Below are positions 1 to 8,859 of a stretch of DNA of 64,000 nt, piece by piece (position 1 is the first letter of the stretch; every line of letters starts with the position of its first letter). A model generated the notes under the pieces. That model was not told the DNA's origin. It did no database searches and saw only the letters and a program-made list of their open reading frames with translations. Source of the stretch: JBECKX01 sp964468475 (GTDB taxonomy: Bacteria; Zixibacteria; MSB-5A5; CAIYYT01); contig CAYXUL010000005.1 of assembly GCA_964468475.1 (NCBI GenBank), forward strand, positions 21,239-85,238, read 5' to 3'. The translations under genes and the position numbers were made by a program.

Positions 1-287
1 ACCAGATTGCTGCCGATTCCGCGCTTTTGATAATCGGGAAGAACCTCCAGCAACGGGATGTATGCGCTGAGTACGCCATCGGTGATTGCCGTGATGAATC
101 CTGCAACCTTCTTCGTCTCAGCGTCGACGGCCAGGACCACGTGGTCGCTTCCAGCAAGAATCTCCAGGTGTTTGCGCGGAGAGGGCGCCGACTTCCAGCC
201 GACAAAGAACCCATCGAGTTTCTCGGGGGTTATGCCGCGCAGTGAGGTTGTGTAGAGAATACCGTCTGTTGCTCTGTCTTCGCTCAT
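1..287 (-). CDS. GNAT family N-acetyltransferase, partial (3' end off the window)
   Basis: Reading the minus strand from an ATG at 287 gives about 95 codons that stay open to the window edge. The protein begins MSEDRATDGILYTT and contains VLPDYQKRGIGSNLV, which matches GNAT motif A (Q/R-x-x-G-x-G/A), the pyrophosphate-binding loop for acetyl-CoA. The preceding strand ends in AGFITAITDG, typical of the central beta sheet. The C-terminal half of the fold lies outside the window, so the substrate cannot be guessed. It is divergent from the SBBP gene at 456. Confidence 0.8.
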   Translation of the reverse strand, partial: MSEDRATDGILYTTSLRGITPEKLDGFFVGWKSAPSPRKHLEILAGSDHVVLAVDAETKKVAGFITAITDGVLSAYIPLLEVLPDYQKRGIGSNL

Positions 288-455
288 AGGATCATCGAAG
301 ATACCCTGGATTAGCAGCCTGGTCAACGCGTAAGATGCAGCTTCATTGGCGCCGCTGATGGCATCAGAAAAAACTTGACAATTAAAGTGATGAATGATAG
401 GCTAATAGTACAGCAACAGCTAAAACCAAGAATTGTGCGGCAAGGAGTATCTCCG

Positions 456-2216
456 ATGAAAACCCGCGGTAATGCAATCATCGTGCTGTGCGCAGTGCTC
501 GGCATTTGTCTACTCGCAAATGTCTGTCGCGCTTCGATCACGGCAAAAGAGGCCCTGCGCTCAACAACCACCGACCAATCACCAACGGCTTCACAGCAAC
601 GATCCTCACAGCTCCCTTCGACCATCGCTAGTAATCCCCAGCTAACTTTTGGCAGTTATCTGGGAGGAAGCTCCCACGACTACGGCACTGACGTTGCAGT
701 TGATGCGCAGGGCTTCATTTACCTGGCAGGAGAAACAGAGTCACCCGACTTTCCCGTCGTCAATGCCGTACAGCCGAGTCGTGCGGGCGGTTGGGACGGA
801 TTCCTGATTAAGCTCGATCCGGTTACTTACCAGCCGGTATTCAGCACCTACATTGGCGGAAGCGCCGACGAAGATCTCAGGGGTGTCGAACTCGATGATG
901 CCGGTAACATCTACTTGTTTGGCGTGACGGAATCAACCGACTACCCAACGGTAAACGCGTATCAGAATCAAAATGCAGGGCAGTGGGACCTGTTCGTCAC
1001 CAAGCTCACGAACGATGGCTCCCAGATTCTTTATAGTACTTATCTGGGGGGCAGCCTGGTTGAGGGCTATGCCACCACGGGAAGTTATCAGTCAGGGGAT
1101 ATGTGTGTCACCGGCGACGGTCATATCTATATTACCACCGGCACAACTTCAAGCGATTTTCCATTAGTCAACCCCTACCAGAGTTCAATGAACGGTTTGA
1201 AGGATGCTGTTATCGTCGAGTTTGACCCTTCCGGCCAGTTGATGTACAGCACGTTCTTCGGTGGCGCTGCCGACGACGCCGGAGTGGGCATTGCACTCAC
1301 TTCAACATCTGAGATTTGTGTAGCGCTTCAGACGGGCCCGGGGCTGCCCCTGCTTGACGCTTTCGATTCTACCGTCGTCTCGGCCGAGGCGGGAGTAGCC
1401 AAGTTCTCGGCGGACGGGCAAACTCTCTTGTTCTCAAGCTATATCGGTGGATCAAGCTGGGAGCACTCTGGTGACGTAACCGTTGACAGTTATGATAATA
1501 TCTGGGTCGTTGGCATCACTTCCTCGGATGATTTGCCGCTGATGAATCCGCTCCAGGCCACCAGAGCCGGTGACTTATATGAAGACCAGTTTATCGCCAA
1601 AATCACGCCGGCTAATACCTTAGCTTTCAGCACCTATTACGGCGGCAGCGATGGAGAATACATCCCGGCCAGAGCAGTAGCGGACGCCGATGGATTCGTG
1701 TACGTGGCTGCCATTTCGCGCTCTCCTGACTTCCCGCTTAAGTCGCCATATTGGCCCAGCAGAACCGTTCGCTATTTCGACGTCTCCACTTTGAAGTTTG
1801 ATGCGTCTGCGGATACTTTGATATTTGCGACCAGGATGGGGGGTAATGACATCGATTGGCCCAGCGGAGTTGCAATCTCGCCGTTGAACAAGCTTTACGT
1901 CACAGGTGACACCGGAGGTCCCGGAATCCCGCTCTATCACGCCTTCGAATCGTACAATGCCAGCGGCTATTTTGACGGCTTTGTAATGGAATTCTCAACC
2001 CTGAATATTGCCCGCGGAGATGCTGACGCCAGCGGGGGCTTTTCTATTGCGGACGCGGTTTACGTGATCGACTACATTTTTGGCGGTGGACCGGCGCCGG
2101 CATCATTGACAGCCGCTGACGCCGACTGCTCATTCACGATTTCGATCGCTGATGCCGTCTGGATGATCAACTACATCTTCGGCGATGGCCCCGCGCCGGG
2201 TTCATCATGCGAATGA
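456..2216 (+). CDS. Secreted SBBP-repeat beta-propeller with C-terminal dockerin (copy 1)
   Basis: The protein has 586 residues. I start at the ATG at 456 because AAGGAG lies just upstream and the first residues (MKTRGNAIIVLCAVLGICL) form a signal peptide; an in-frame ATG at 375 adds 27 residues that do not look like a leader. Seven SBBP-type repeats follow, with cores such as FSTYIGGSADEDLRG and the recurrent 'SxDFPxVNA' ending, consistent with one seven-bladed propeller. The last ~65 residues are a dockerin-like double calcium repeat (GDADASGGFSIADA, then DADCSFTISIADA), each followed by an IFGGGPAP-type segment. It is probably exported and held in a protein complex or at the cell surface; the ligand is unknown. 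The next gene is a tandem paralog. Confidence 0.85.
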   Translation: MKTRGNAIIVLCAVLGICLLANVCRASITAKEALRSTTTDQSPTASQQRSSQLPSTIASNPQLTFGSYLGGSSHDYGTDVAVDAQGFIYLAGETESPDFPVVNAVQPSRAGGWDGFLIKLDPVTYQPVFSTYIGGSADEDLRGVELDDAGNIYLFGVTESTDYPTVNAYQNQNAGQWDLFVTKLTNDGSQILYSTYLGGSLVEGYATTGSYQSGDMCVTGDGHIYITTGTTSSDFPLVNPYQSSMNGLKDAVIVEFDPSGQLMYSTFFGGAADDAGVGIALTSTSEICVALQTGPGLPLLDAFDSTVVSAEAGVAKFSADGQTLLFSSYIGGSSWEHSGDVTVDSYDNIWVVGITSSDDLPLMNPLQATRAGDLYEDQFIAKITPANTLAFSTYYGGSDGEYIPARAVADADGFVYVAAISRSPDFPLKSPYWPSRTVRYFDVSTLKFDASADTLIFATRMGGNDIDWPSGVAISPLNKLYVTGDTGGPGIPLYHAFESYNASGYFDGFVMEFSTLNIARGDADASGGFSIADAVYVIDYIFGGGPAPASLTAADADCSFTISIADAVWMINYIFGDGPAPGSSCE

Positions 2217-2433
2217 AAGATACCAGCCAGGCGGTGGCAGGGCAGGGGGTATGATCGACTTCGCTTGCTTGCCTGCGTCCCTGCCGACTGAGTGAATGCG
2301 AAATTCTGCCGGCCAGGATGACAGCTCCGCTTGTGAAAATTATCACAGAGATCCTGAGTATTAGTAGTGACATAGTTGGTCTAGTCGCATAGCTTTTTTC
2401 AAGAATAAACCAGGGTGATTAGGAGTGTTTCTA

Positions 2434-4182
2434 ATGAAAGCCCACCACGCAATTGCGATTCTCGTAGGCGTTGGGTTGTACCTTTTCATGTTTGCTGACA
2501 CCACCTTCGCAACGAGTGAACAGGGGGGAACTGTACTTTCCAGGGCGGCCGCGCAATCTCGAGAGCAGCCCCAGCGAACTTCTTCCCCGTCATCGTTGGC
2601 ATTCGCCGATAGTCCACAATTGACTTTCGGAAGCTATCTATCCGGAAGCCATGACGATGCAGGCACGGACGTCGCTGTGGATGATCAAGGATTCATCTAC
2701 CTGGCTGGCTCAACTTTTTCACCCGACTGGCCCGTCGTGAATGCGGTCCAACCGATGACTGGCGGTGCCTGGGACGGATATCTAATCAAACTGGATCCCG
2801 TTACCTACACTCCGGTATTCAGCACCTTCTTTGGAGGAAGCGGATGGGAGGACCTGCGCAGCGTAAAACTTGATGCCGCGGGTAACATCTATCTCTTCGG
2901 CACGACAAATTCATCGGATCTCCCCACCGTTAATGCTTATCAAAACCAAAACGCGGGCGGTTGGGATTTGTTTGTTGCCAAGCTTTCCAATGATGGGTCA
3001 CAGATTCTGTACAGCACCTATCTTGGGGGGAGTGCAAATGAGGGGGACCCCTCTGTCAGCTACACTTCAGGGGACATGGTCGTATCAGACGATGGCTACG
3101 CTTATATCACGAGTCGCTCCGCCTCAGGTGATTTTCCTTTGGTTAACCCATATTTCGATACGTCTGCCGGAGGAACGGATGTCGTCATCGCCGAACTCGA
3201 TCCAGCCGGTCAGCTCGTGTACAGCACTTATTTCGGTAGCTCCGGCGAGGACTGGGGCGTGGGAATCGATCTTACGTCAACGTCAGACATTTGTATAGCC
3301 GTAAGCACCGGTGGGAGCGACTTTCCACTTCTCAATGCATTCAATTCTACCAATACATCACATGATGCCGCGATCATTAAACTGACCGGAGACGGTCAGA
3401 ATCTGCTGCTATCCAGCTATATCGGAGGAAGCAACCTGGATTACTGCAGCGATCTAACCGTTGATGTCTACGACAACGTGTGGGTTATTGGGTCTACCTA
3501 CTCAACTGATTTCCCCCTGGTTGATGAGATCAGGGGAAAGTCGGGGGAACTCGACCAGTTTATAACCAAGATATCACCCACAAACACAGTGTCATTCAGC
3601 ACATATTTCGGCGGATCCGACAATGACTTATTACCAGAGAGGGCTGCAGCTTCACCCGATGGAAGTGTGTACTTCGTGGGGCAATCTGAATCGGACGATT
3701 TTCCGCTAAAAGCTCCCTTCTGGCCGCTCCTGTACACGCGCACAATTGATATCGCGTTTTTGAAATTCGATGCGCTCGCTGACACTCTGATATGGTCAAC
3801 CAAGCTGACTACCCCTGGCGTTGACTGGCCCAGTGGATTAGCTGTGGTTGGTGATCAGAAGATTTTGGTCACTGGAGACAATATTTACGGAGGTCTCCCG
3901 AGCTTCAAGTCATACCAGAGTTACAACTCGACCGGCAACTATGACGGCTTCATCCTGGAGTTCTCCACTTTGAATATCGCTCGCGGCGACGCAGACGCCA
4001 GTGGCGCGTATTCCATAGCAGATGCAGTATTTATTGTGAACTACATTTTCGGCGGCGGACCGGCGCCGCTATCCTTAACAGCGGCCGACGCCGACAGCTC
4101 ATTCTCGATTTCGATTGCAGACGCCGTCTGGATGATCAACTACATCTTCGGCGGCGGTCCGCCACCCGGCTCTGCTCACTGA
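2434..4182 (+). CDS. Secreted SBBP-repeat beta-propeller with C-terminal dockerin (copy 2)
   Basis: This 582-residue protein is a tandem paralog of the gene ending at 2216. I use the ATG at 2434 (MKAHHAIAILVGVGLYLFMF, a signal peptide), nine bases after a TTAGGAG site; a GTG at 2425 is the alternative. Seven SBBP-like repeats are visible (for example YSTYLGGSANEGD and FSTYFGGSDNDLL), then a dockerin pair with DADASGAYSIADA and DADSSFSISIADA plus IFGGGPAP/IFGGGPPP. The two copies align along their whole length but differ through the middle, so the duplication is not very recent. A strong hairpin follows the stop. Confidence 0.85.
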   Translation: MKAHHAIAILVGVGLYLFMFADTTFATSEQGGTVLSRAAAQSREQPQRTSSPSSLAFADSPQLTFGSYLSGSHDDAGTDVAVDDQGFIYLAGSTFSPDWPVVNAVQPMTGGAWDGYLIKLDPVTYTPVFSTFFGGSGWEDLRSVKLDAAGNIYLFGTTNSSDLPTVNAYQNQNAGGWDLFVAKLSNDGSQILYSTYLGGSANEGDPSVSYTSGDMVVSDDGYAYITSRSASGDFPLVNPYFDTSAGGTDVVIAELDPAGQLVYSTYFGSSGEDWGVGIDLTSTSDICIAVSTGGSDFPLLNAFNSTNTSHDAAIIKLTGDGQNLLLSSYIGGSNLDYCSDLTVDVYDNVWVIGSTYSTDFPLVDEIRGKSGELDQFITKISPTNTVSFSTYFGGSDNDLLPERAAASPDGSVYFVGQSESDDFPLKAPFWPLLYTRTIDIAFLKFDALADTLIWSTKLTTPGVDWPSGLAVVGDQKILVTGDNIYGGLPSFKSYQSYNSTGNYDGFILEFSTLNIARGDADASGAYSIADAVFIVNYIFGGGPAPLSLTAADADSSFSISIADAVWMINYIFGGGPPPGSAH

Positions 4183-4229
4183 TAGGGTCCTGAGTGAACT
4201 TGCCGCGTCCACTCAGCGGCTACATTCCA

Positions 4230-4270
4230 ACAAAACCGCGTGGCGCCGACTCAGCGTCACGCGGTTTTGT
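4230..4270 (+). terminator. Hairpin terminator after the SBBP-dockerin pair
   Basis: ACAAAACCGCGTG (4230-4242) pairs perfectly with CACGCGGTTTTGT (4258-4270); a further GCGC/GCGT inner pairing shortens the loop to about 7 nt. The run of T lies inside the 3' arm. It sits 47 bases after the stop of the second propeller gene. Confidence 0.6.
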
Positions 4271-4382
4271 GCATTCGTCCGCTAACACTCTTGGAGCAAT
4301 TTGAAATCGAATGTTGCATCCATTTTCAGCACTTGGTAGTATTATATTTGCATACTTGAACATGGTAATTTGAGGAGGACGT

Positions 4383-5609
4383 ATGAGACCGCGCTCTATC
4401 CTGTCAATCGCGGCGGTTGGACTGCTCCTGGGTATTGTTTCCTGCTCCCGCAATACTGTGGAGAGCAGTTTCGCCAACGGTAGGAAGCTCTTCTATGAAA
4501 ACCAGATTGAAAAGGCGCGCGACCAATTCTTGGTTGCGCACGCCAACGACCCCAACAGCACGGAAATAATCTGCTACCTGGCCGAGGCGTCTCGTCGCCT
4601 GGGAAAGCGAGACGATGCTCTCGCTCTCGCCAGGGAGGCACTCGCGCGCGACACTTGTAACGCATTTGCCCACACGGTGCTGGCGTCAGTTTTCGAGCCG
4701 ATGTGGACTAGCGGCGATTCGACCTCAAGCGACAGTTGTTGGCAACATGCGAACGAAGCAGTGGAGTGTGATCCCACCGATGGTAATGCCTGGCTTGTGG
4801 TCTGGCTCGAGGCGCTCAGGCGCAGCGACAGAGAGATGGAAGATGAAGCCTTGGCGGCGCTCATCAAGAACAATTTCTTCTCCATACCGATTCTCGAGTA
4901 CAATCGCTGGGTGCTCAAGAACCTCCCGCCGGATGCCATTTTGCTCACGAACGGTGATCTCGATACCTACCCCGCTGTCGCGTTGCAACAAGTCAACGGG
5001 CTTCGCCCCGATGTCGCTGTAGTCAATCTGTCTTTGCTAAATACACACTGGTATCCGGTGTATCTTCGCGCGCGCTACGGGCTGCCGGATCCGCTTCCCA
5101 GAGATAAAGAGATCAGGCCATATAAGGAGGGTGATGAGCTGGTGACCGCAGCTATGCAACGTGTTGACGGCTGGCTGAAGCAACAGCAAGATGGAACTCT
5201 CACGCGCAGACTGGTTGCAGGTACCACAGTCTTTAGTAGCAATTTGCCTGTGGACCTCAGGAACAGGCTGCAGTTTATGGGCTCTTACCTCGAGATCGGT
5301 TCAACAGAATCGCAGACGGCCAGCCTACAGCAGTTGAGAACCGTCTTCGATGACGCCGATCTGCAGGCGTATTCTCATCAGTCGGCCAGCGATGTCGACA
5401 GAAGCCCGGTTCGCCGGGTTACCAGTGACTTCGGTGCAAAAAACATGTGCGAAGTTGGACTGAGGCTATGCACAGCCCTCCATGCCGACAAGAGGAATGA
5501 TGAGGCGATGAAGTATGTCAGGATTTTGAAACAATTTGCGCAGGATTCCGGGGTGGCAAATCAGTTCTCTGATCAACTGGAAGATCTCGAGACAAAGTTG
5601 CGAGGATAA
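4383..5609 (+). CDS. TPR lipoprotein with a DUF2723-like C-terminal segment
   Basis: The protein has 408 residues and starts after a strong GAGGAGG site. The leader MRPRSILSIAAVGLLLGIVSC ends in a lipobox, so it should be a lipid-anchored periplasmic or outer-membrane protein. Residues ~25-150 form TPR-like helices (NGRKLFYENQIEKARDQF and the following repeat). Residues ~180-240 contain LLTNGDLDTYPAVALQQV followed by LRPDVAVVNLSLLNTHWY. This resembles the conserved soluble segment of DUF2723-type membrane proteins, here without the membrane part. Function is unknown; that similarity is from memory of the family. A bidirectional terminator follows. Confidence 0.75.
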   Translation: MRPRSILSIAAVGLLLGIVSCSRNTVESSFANGRKLFYENQIEKARDQFLVAHANDPNSTEIICYLAEASRRLGKRDDALALAREALARDTCNAFAHTVLASVFEPMWTSGDSTSSDSCWQHANEAVECDPTDGNAWLVVWLEALRRSDREMEDEALAALIKNNFFSIPILEYNRWVLKNLPPDAILLTNGDLDTYPAVALQQVNGLRPDVAVVNLSLLNTHWYPVYLRARYGLPDPLPRDKEIRPYKEGDELVTAAMQRVDGWLKQQQDGTLTRRLVAGTTVFSSNLPVDLRNRLQFMGSYLEIGSTESQTASLQQLRTVFDDADLQAYSHQSASDVDRSPVRRVTSDFGAKNMCEVGLRLCTALHADKRNDEAMKYVRILKQFAQDSGVANQFSDQLEDLETKLRG

Positions 5610-5661
5610 GATCGCGCGCGACGCACACCGGAATTCCGGCGGCAGCTTGACTGAAAAAGCA

Positions 5662-5692
5662 GCACCGTCGGAGTCTTCCGACGGTGCTTTTC
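5662..5692. terminator. Bidirectional intrinsic terminator
   Basis: GCACCGTCGGA (5662-5672) pairs with TCCGACGGTGC (5677-5687) around a 4-nt loop. T-rich sequence follows on the plus strand (TTTTCT) and AAAAAG precedes it, giving a T tract on the minus strand. It serves the convergent TPR lipoprotein and RRM genes. Confidence 0.85.
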
Positions 5693-5783
5693 TAATTTAC
5701 GAATTCAAATGAGTGGTGAAATCAGGTTTTAGTACCCTGATTCTCTGTCCGGCTACGTAAGCCGCCGGCACCAGGGCAGGGCC

Positions 5784-6077
5784 CTACCAGCGACCACGGC
5801 CGCCGCCGCGACCGCCACCGCCACCGCGGCCTTCCTGACGCGGGCGCGCCTCACTGACGTTTAACGCGCGACCATCCAGTTCAAAGCCATTCAAATCACC
5901 GATTGCTGCCCTGGCTTGCTCATCGTCTTCCATTTCGACAAAGGCAAAACCACGCGACTTGCCGGTTAACTTGTCGGTAATGATCGATACGCGAGCTACC
6001 TCGCCGTGCTTTTCAAATGCGGATTTAAGATCCTGCTCTGTCGCAGTAAACGACAGATTACCTACGTAGATGTTCAT
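5784..6077 (-). CDS. RRM-domain RNA-binding protein with glycine-rich tail
   Basis: This 97-residue protein is a single RNA recognition motif. RNP2 is IYVGNL (residues 3-8) and RNP1 is KSRGFAFVEM (about 44-53), both with the aromatic residues that stack on RNA bases. The C-terminus is GRGGGGGRGGGRGRW, an RGG-like tail. This architecture matches the bacterial/cyanobacterial Rbp family of small RNA-binding proteins, often linked to cold response or RNA chaperoning. An AGGAGT site precedes the ATG. The leader toward 6190 is AT-rich, but I see no convincing promoter. Confidence 0.9.
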   Translation of the reverse strand: MNIYVGNLSFTATEQDLKSAFEKHGEVARVSIITDKLTGKSRGFAFVEMEDDEQARAAIGDLNGFELDGRALNVSEARPRQEGRGGGGGRGGGRGRW

Positions 6078-6514
6078 TAAGAACTCCTGTTTTGCCGCCC
6101 AGTCGAACTCGACCAGTGCCCTGTCTGCGACTGCAGCAGCGTATTCAATATGCGCACTATTGCGCTAACGATCTCCGTTATAATAATACTTGTTCAAGAA
6201 GCGGATTTTAGATCTGCCTTGATAGGACTTACATAGCGGAGTCATGTCAGTTGCCGTAAATATAAAGCGAAGCGTTTCCAGAGCACAAGGAAAATCTCAC
6301 AACAAAACCGGTACGAACTTTCTATCCTGCTTTGGGTCGTCAAAGCTAAGTGACTAAATTGCAGGAAGATATCGATACTGCAGCTGTCTCCGGGAAAATT
6401 GTTTCCACCCGTACGAAAATGTCGCCATATGAACTCTATAATGTACACGAAGAGGTAGTCGCTCGTGTCATAGCAGGACTTGGGCGAGAACAAGCTATTC
6501 ACAGGAGGTTCAAA
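6078..6514. other. Intergenic region between the RRM gene and a small lipoprotein
   Basis: This is a divergent region of 437 bases. The frame of the downstream lipoprotein stays open upstream to an ATG at 6350, but the 55 extra residues have no leader character and a strong SD lies just before the TTG at 6515. An AT-rich run at 6177-6190 could contain a minus-strand promoter for the RRM gene, but I find no good -35. No RNA gene is recognisable. Confidence 0.4.
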
Positions 6515-6976
6515 TTGAGGTTGGGCAAAAGTAAATCAATAGCATCTGCGGCACTTCTGCTTTTGATAATAACAGTAGTGGGCTGTTCGACCCAGGCGCC
6601 GCTCGGGCCAGCAAATTCACAAGTGGTAGAAAATGCGCCTGCCCAGGCAATTCAGGCAAACGGAGCATCGGTCAACGCTGCTGCAAGATTTGGCGAGGAC
6701 GCCGGCGGAGAGATGGTCTCTGCCGCCTCGGAGGTAGAATTCGTGGGCATTATCGGCCAGGTCGACATCGAGAACTCGACCATGCAATTTTGGAATCAGG
6801 ATGACAACTTTAACGTTGTGCTCGGACATGTTTCTGCCGCTACCAGCTTGCTCGATGCAAACGGTGATCCTGTGACCCTTGAAGACTTTAGCATTTGCTT
6901 CTCAGCAAATATAGTCGGCACCTCGGTAGGAGATAACGAGATCGACCTGGTATCAGTGGAGATGATTCCGTTCTAA
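6515..6976 (+). CDS. Small lipoprotein, DUF5666-like
   Basis: The start is the TTG at 6515, chosen because a perfect AGGAGG is at 6503-6508 and the product then begins MRLGKSKSIASAALLLLI with lipobox VVGC. It has 153 residues. After a low-complexity linker, residues ~80-153 form a compact beta-rich domain (EFVGIIGQVDIENSTMQFW ... VEMIPF) resembling DUF5666 small OB-like domains. A longer form from the ATG at 6350 would bury the leader and is unlikely. Function is unknown; it is probably a lipid-anchored envelope protein. A good terminator follows. Confidence 0.7.
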   Translation: MRLGKSKSIASAALLLLIITVVGCSTQAPLGPANSQVVENAPAQAIQANGASVNAAARFGEDAGGEMVSAASEVEFVGIIGQVDIENSTMQFWNQDDNFNVVLGHVSAATSLLDANGDPVTLEDFSICFSANIVGTSVGDNEIDLVSVEMIPF

Positions 6977-7286
6977 CCTACGCGAGATCAGAGTCGTTTA
7001 GATCCACCTTCCCATCAACTGGCAATGGCGTTGAGCGTCTGCTTAACGCCATTCTTGTTTCTCTCCCAACCTGACATCGAGTAGTCGCAACGGCAATTAC
7101 GGCATGGATTTATCTGGATTGCCTGAAGTCATAAATTACAACCGTTGAATACGCTCATGCTATCCGGAGATGTTTGCGTTAGATGATTTCGCTGAATTTC
7201 TGTTGCATTCCAGCCGACCAAATCGCTAAATTTGAACTGTAAATGTCCATTATCACAATCGAAACGTTCAGGCAGGGAGAAGGCAA
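6977..7286. other. Intergenic region holding the lipoprotein terminator
   Basis: This is 310 bases between two exported-protein genes. Apart from the terminator at 7024-7060 I see no gene or repeat. The downstream gene has a GGGAGAAGG ribosome-binding site directly before 7287. Confidence 0.4.
7024..7060 (+). terminator. Intrinsic terminator after the DUF5666-like lipoprotein
   Basis: AATGGCGTT (7024-7032) pairs with AACGCCATT (7045-7053). The stem extends inward with four more pairs (one G-U) to a GTCT loop. CTTGTTTCT follows as a T-rich tail. Confidence 0.8.
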
Positions 7287-7778
7287 ATGACCAGGAAGAT
7301 TCTACTCGGAGCAGTGGCAGCGATGCTACTTTTGACGCTCCTGGCCACGGCTGCGAACGAGCAGCCCTGGTTTGATTTTAAGAATTGCGAGATGTGCAAG
7401 CATCTTACTGAGATTCCCGACCTTATGCAGCACTTGCATTATCAACAGGTCAAAGTCAGCAATGGTTTTATTGCAGTCACCACCGCTGATCCCGGGTATG
7501 TCGAGCAGTACAAGAAAGTCAGCGAAGAGATGAATGCGGTGGGGGAAAGACTGATGGCCGGAGAGCAGATGCAGCTGTGCGGAAGTTGTCAGGCACTGGG
7601 CGCGCTCTTCATGAGCGGCGCCAAGATGGAGCAGGGAAACCTCGACAACGGTGATCTCATGCTTGTTTCTTCAGACAATCCCGAGTTGGTTACCAAGCTG
7701 CATGAGTACGTTGATAAGAGCATGGGCGAGATGAAGAAAATGATGTCAGACAAACCCAAGGCGGAAGAATCTAAGTAG
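7287..7778 (+). CDS. Secreted protein with two CxxC motifs, function unknown
   Basis: The protein has 163 residues. The first ~23 (MTRKILLGAVAAMLLLTLLA) are a signal peptide. The mature part carries NCEMCKHL (about residues 33-40) and LCGSCQAL (about 99-106), which could bind a metal or form a redox disulfide pair. Methionine- and histidine-rich stretches (LMQHLHYQQ, KSMGEMKKMM) lie nearby, compatible with metal binding. The rest is predicted helical. I do not recognise the family. It is a single-gene unit with its own terminator. Confidence 0.75.
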   Translation: MTRKILLGAVAAMLLLTLLATAANEQPWFDFKNCEMCKHLTEIPDLMQHLHYQQVKVSNGFIAVTTADPGYVEQYKKVSEEMNAVGERLMAGEQMQLCGSCQALGALFMSGAKMEQGNLDNGDLMLVSSDNPELVTKLHEYVDKSMGEMKKMMSDKPKAEESK

Positions 7779-7801
7779 ACACAAACACAATTTCAGACGA
7801 G

Positions 7802-7836
7802 AGCCGACGATCCAACCCGGAACGTCGGCTTTTCTT
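7802..7836 (+). terminator. Intrinsic terminator after the CxxC protein
   Basis: AGCCGACG (7802-7809) pairs with CGTCGGCT (7823-7830), followed by TTTCTT. Confidence 0.8.
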
Positions 7837-8003
7837 ATATCCCGCATCCGGATCAAATCAGAATTCCACTGCGACGAAAACGGGTTATTCTCCATGTTGC
7901 ACCGCTTCTCCCGATATAGTATCATCGATATCGTGTCGTCTATGTTGTATAATTACGCGATCGGTGGTTTGACTCTCCGGGTTATAATAGGGAATAGAGT
8001 ATT

Positions 8004-8798
8004 ATGGACGATAAGCACGTTATAGTCATTGGCGCCTCTTCCGGACTTGGCAGGAGCTTCGCCCTCCAGGCTAGCGACGCAGGTGCAAAGGTTGCTCTCA
8101 TTTCCAGACGCAAGCCGTTGCTGGAAGAGCTAGCGCAGGAAATCAACTCGAATAACAAAGTAGCTCTGGTGCTCGTCTGCGACATCAAAAATCCCAATGA
8201 AGTGGAGAATGCCTTCGCGGAAATTTACGCAAGATGGGGAAGGTTTGATATTGCCCTCAATGCTGCGGGTGTGGTTGATCCTCTAAGCGCTATCGCTGAG
8301 ACCGATGCCAGTGACTTCAAGCGCTCGCTCGATATCAACGTATTTGGCACATTCCTCTGCTGTCGCGAAGAATTGCGGCTTGCTGCCGCGCAGAATTCGC
8401 CGGCGACGGTAGTCAACGTCAGCTCCGGAGCGGCCTACAAGACCTATCTCAATTGGGCAGCCTACTGCAGCTCCAAGGCGGCAGTTGACGCCATCACTCG
8501 CATCGCTGCGGCAGAAGCTTCGGCAAATCAGACGCGTGTGTTTGCGGTTTCGCCCGGCCCGTTTGAAAGCCACATGCAGGAGCTAATGCGCAACAGCAGC
8601 GAACAGGCGTTTCCGGCACGGGAGAAATTTATTAAGCTCCATCAGGAGAATAAGCTGCCTGCAGCGGACCAGGTGGCTGACGCAACGATGCGATTGGCTA
8701 TTAGTGACTGGCCGGAACTGAGTGGTATGATTCTCGATCTGCGCGACCAGGCATTCCGGGATGAGTGTCTGGATCATGGAATTATGATTGATTACTAA
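8004..8798 (+). CDS. SDR family oxidoreductase
   Basis: This is a 264-residue classical short-chain dehydrogenase/reductase. The cofactor loop GASSGLG is at residues 10-16, NAAG at 86-89, the catalytic serine near 140 (VNVSSG) and Y154-x-x-x-K158 (YCSSK). A basic SRRKP after the second strand suggests a preference for NADP(H). The substrate is unknown. A TATAAT lies about 20 bases before the ATG, which would give a short leader. The next gene (iron-sulfur CDGSH protein) begins 61 bases on, so the two may be co-transcribed and share a redox role. Confidence 0.9.
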   Translation: MDDKHVIVIGASSGLGRSFALQASDAGAKVALISRRKPLLEELAQEINSNNKVALVLVCDIKNPNEVENAFAEIYARWGRFDIALNAAGVVDPLSAIAETDASDFKRSLDINVFGTFLCCREELRLAAAQNSPATVVNVSSGAAYKTYLNWAAYCSSKAAVDAITRIAAAEASANQTRVFAVSPGPFESHMQELMRNSSEQAFPAREKFIKLHQENKLPAADQVADATMRLAISDWPELSGMILDLRDQAFRDECLDHGIMIDY

Positions 8799-8859
8799 GA
8801 GCACTTCGCGTGGGCTCTGTGAGCTCCACGAGGCTGGTCGAATCGTCTGAGGAGAATTT

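Noticed and set aside
456..4182. Tandem duplication as a mobile element
   Set aside because: There are no terminal inverted repeats, transposase or target-site duplication; it looks like ordinary gene duplication.
6350..6514. N-terminal extension of the DUF5666-like lipoprotein
   Set aside because: A perfect SD and a lipoprotein leader place the start at the TTG at 6515; the extension has no signal character.
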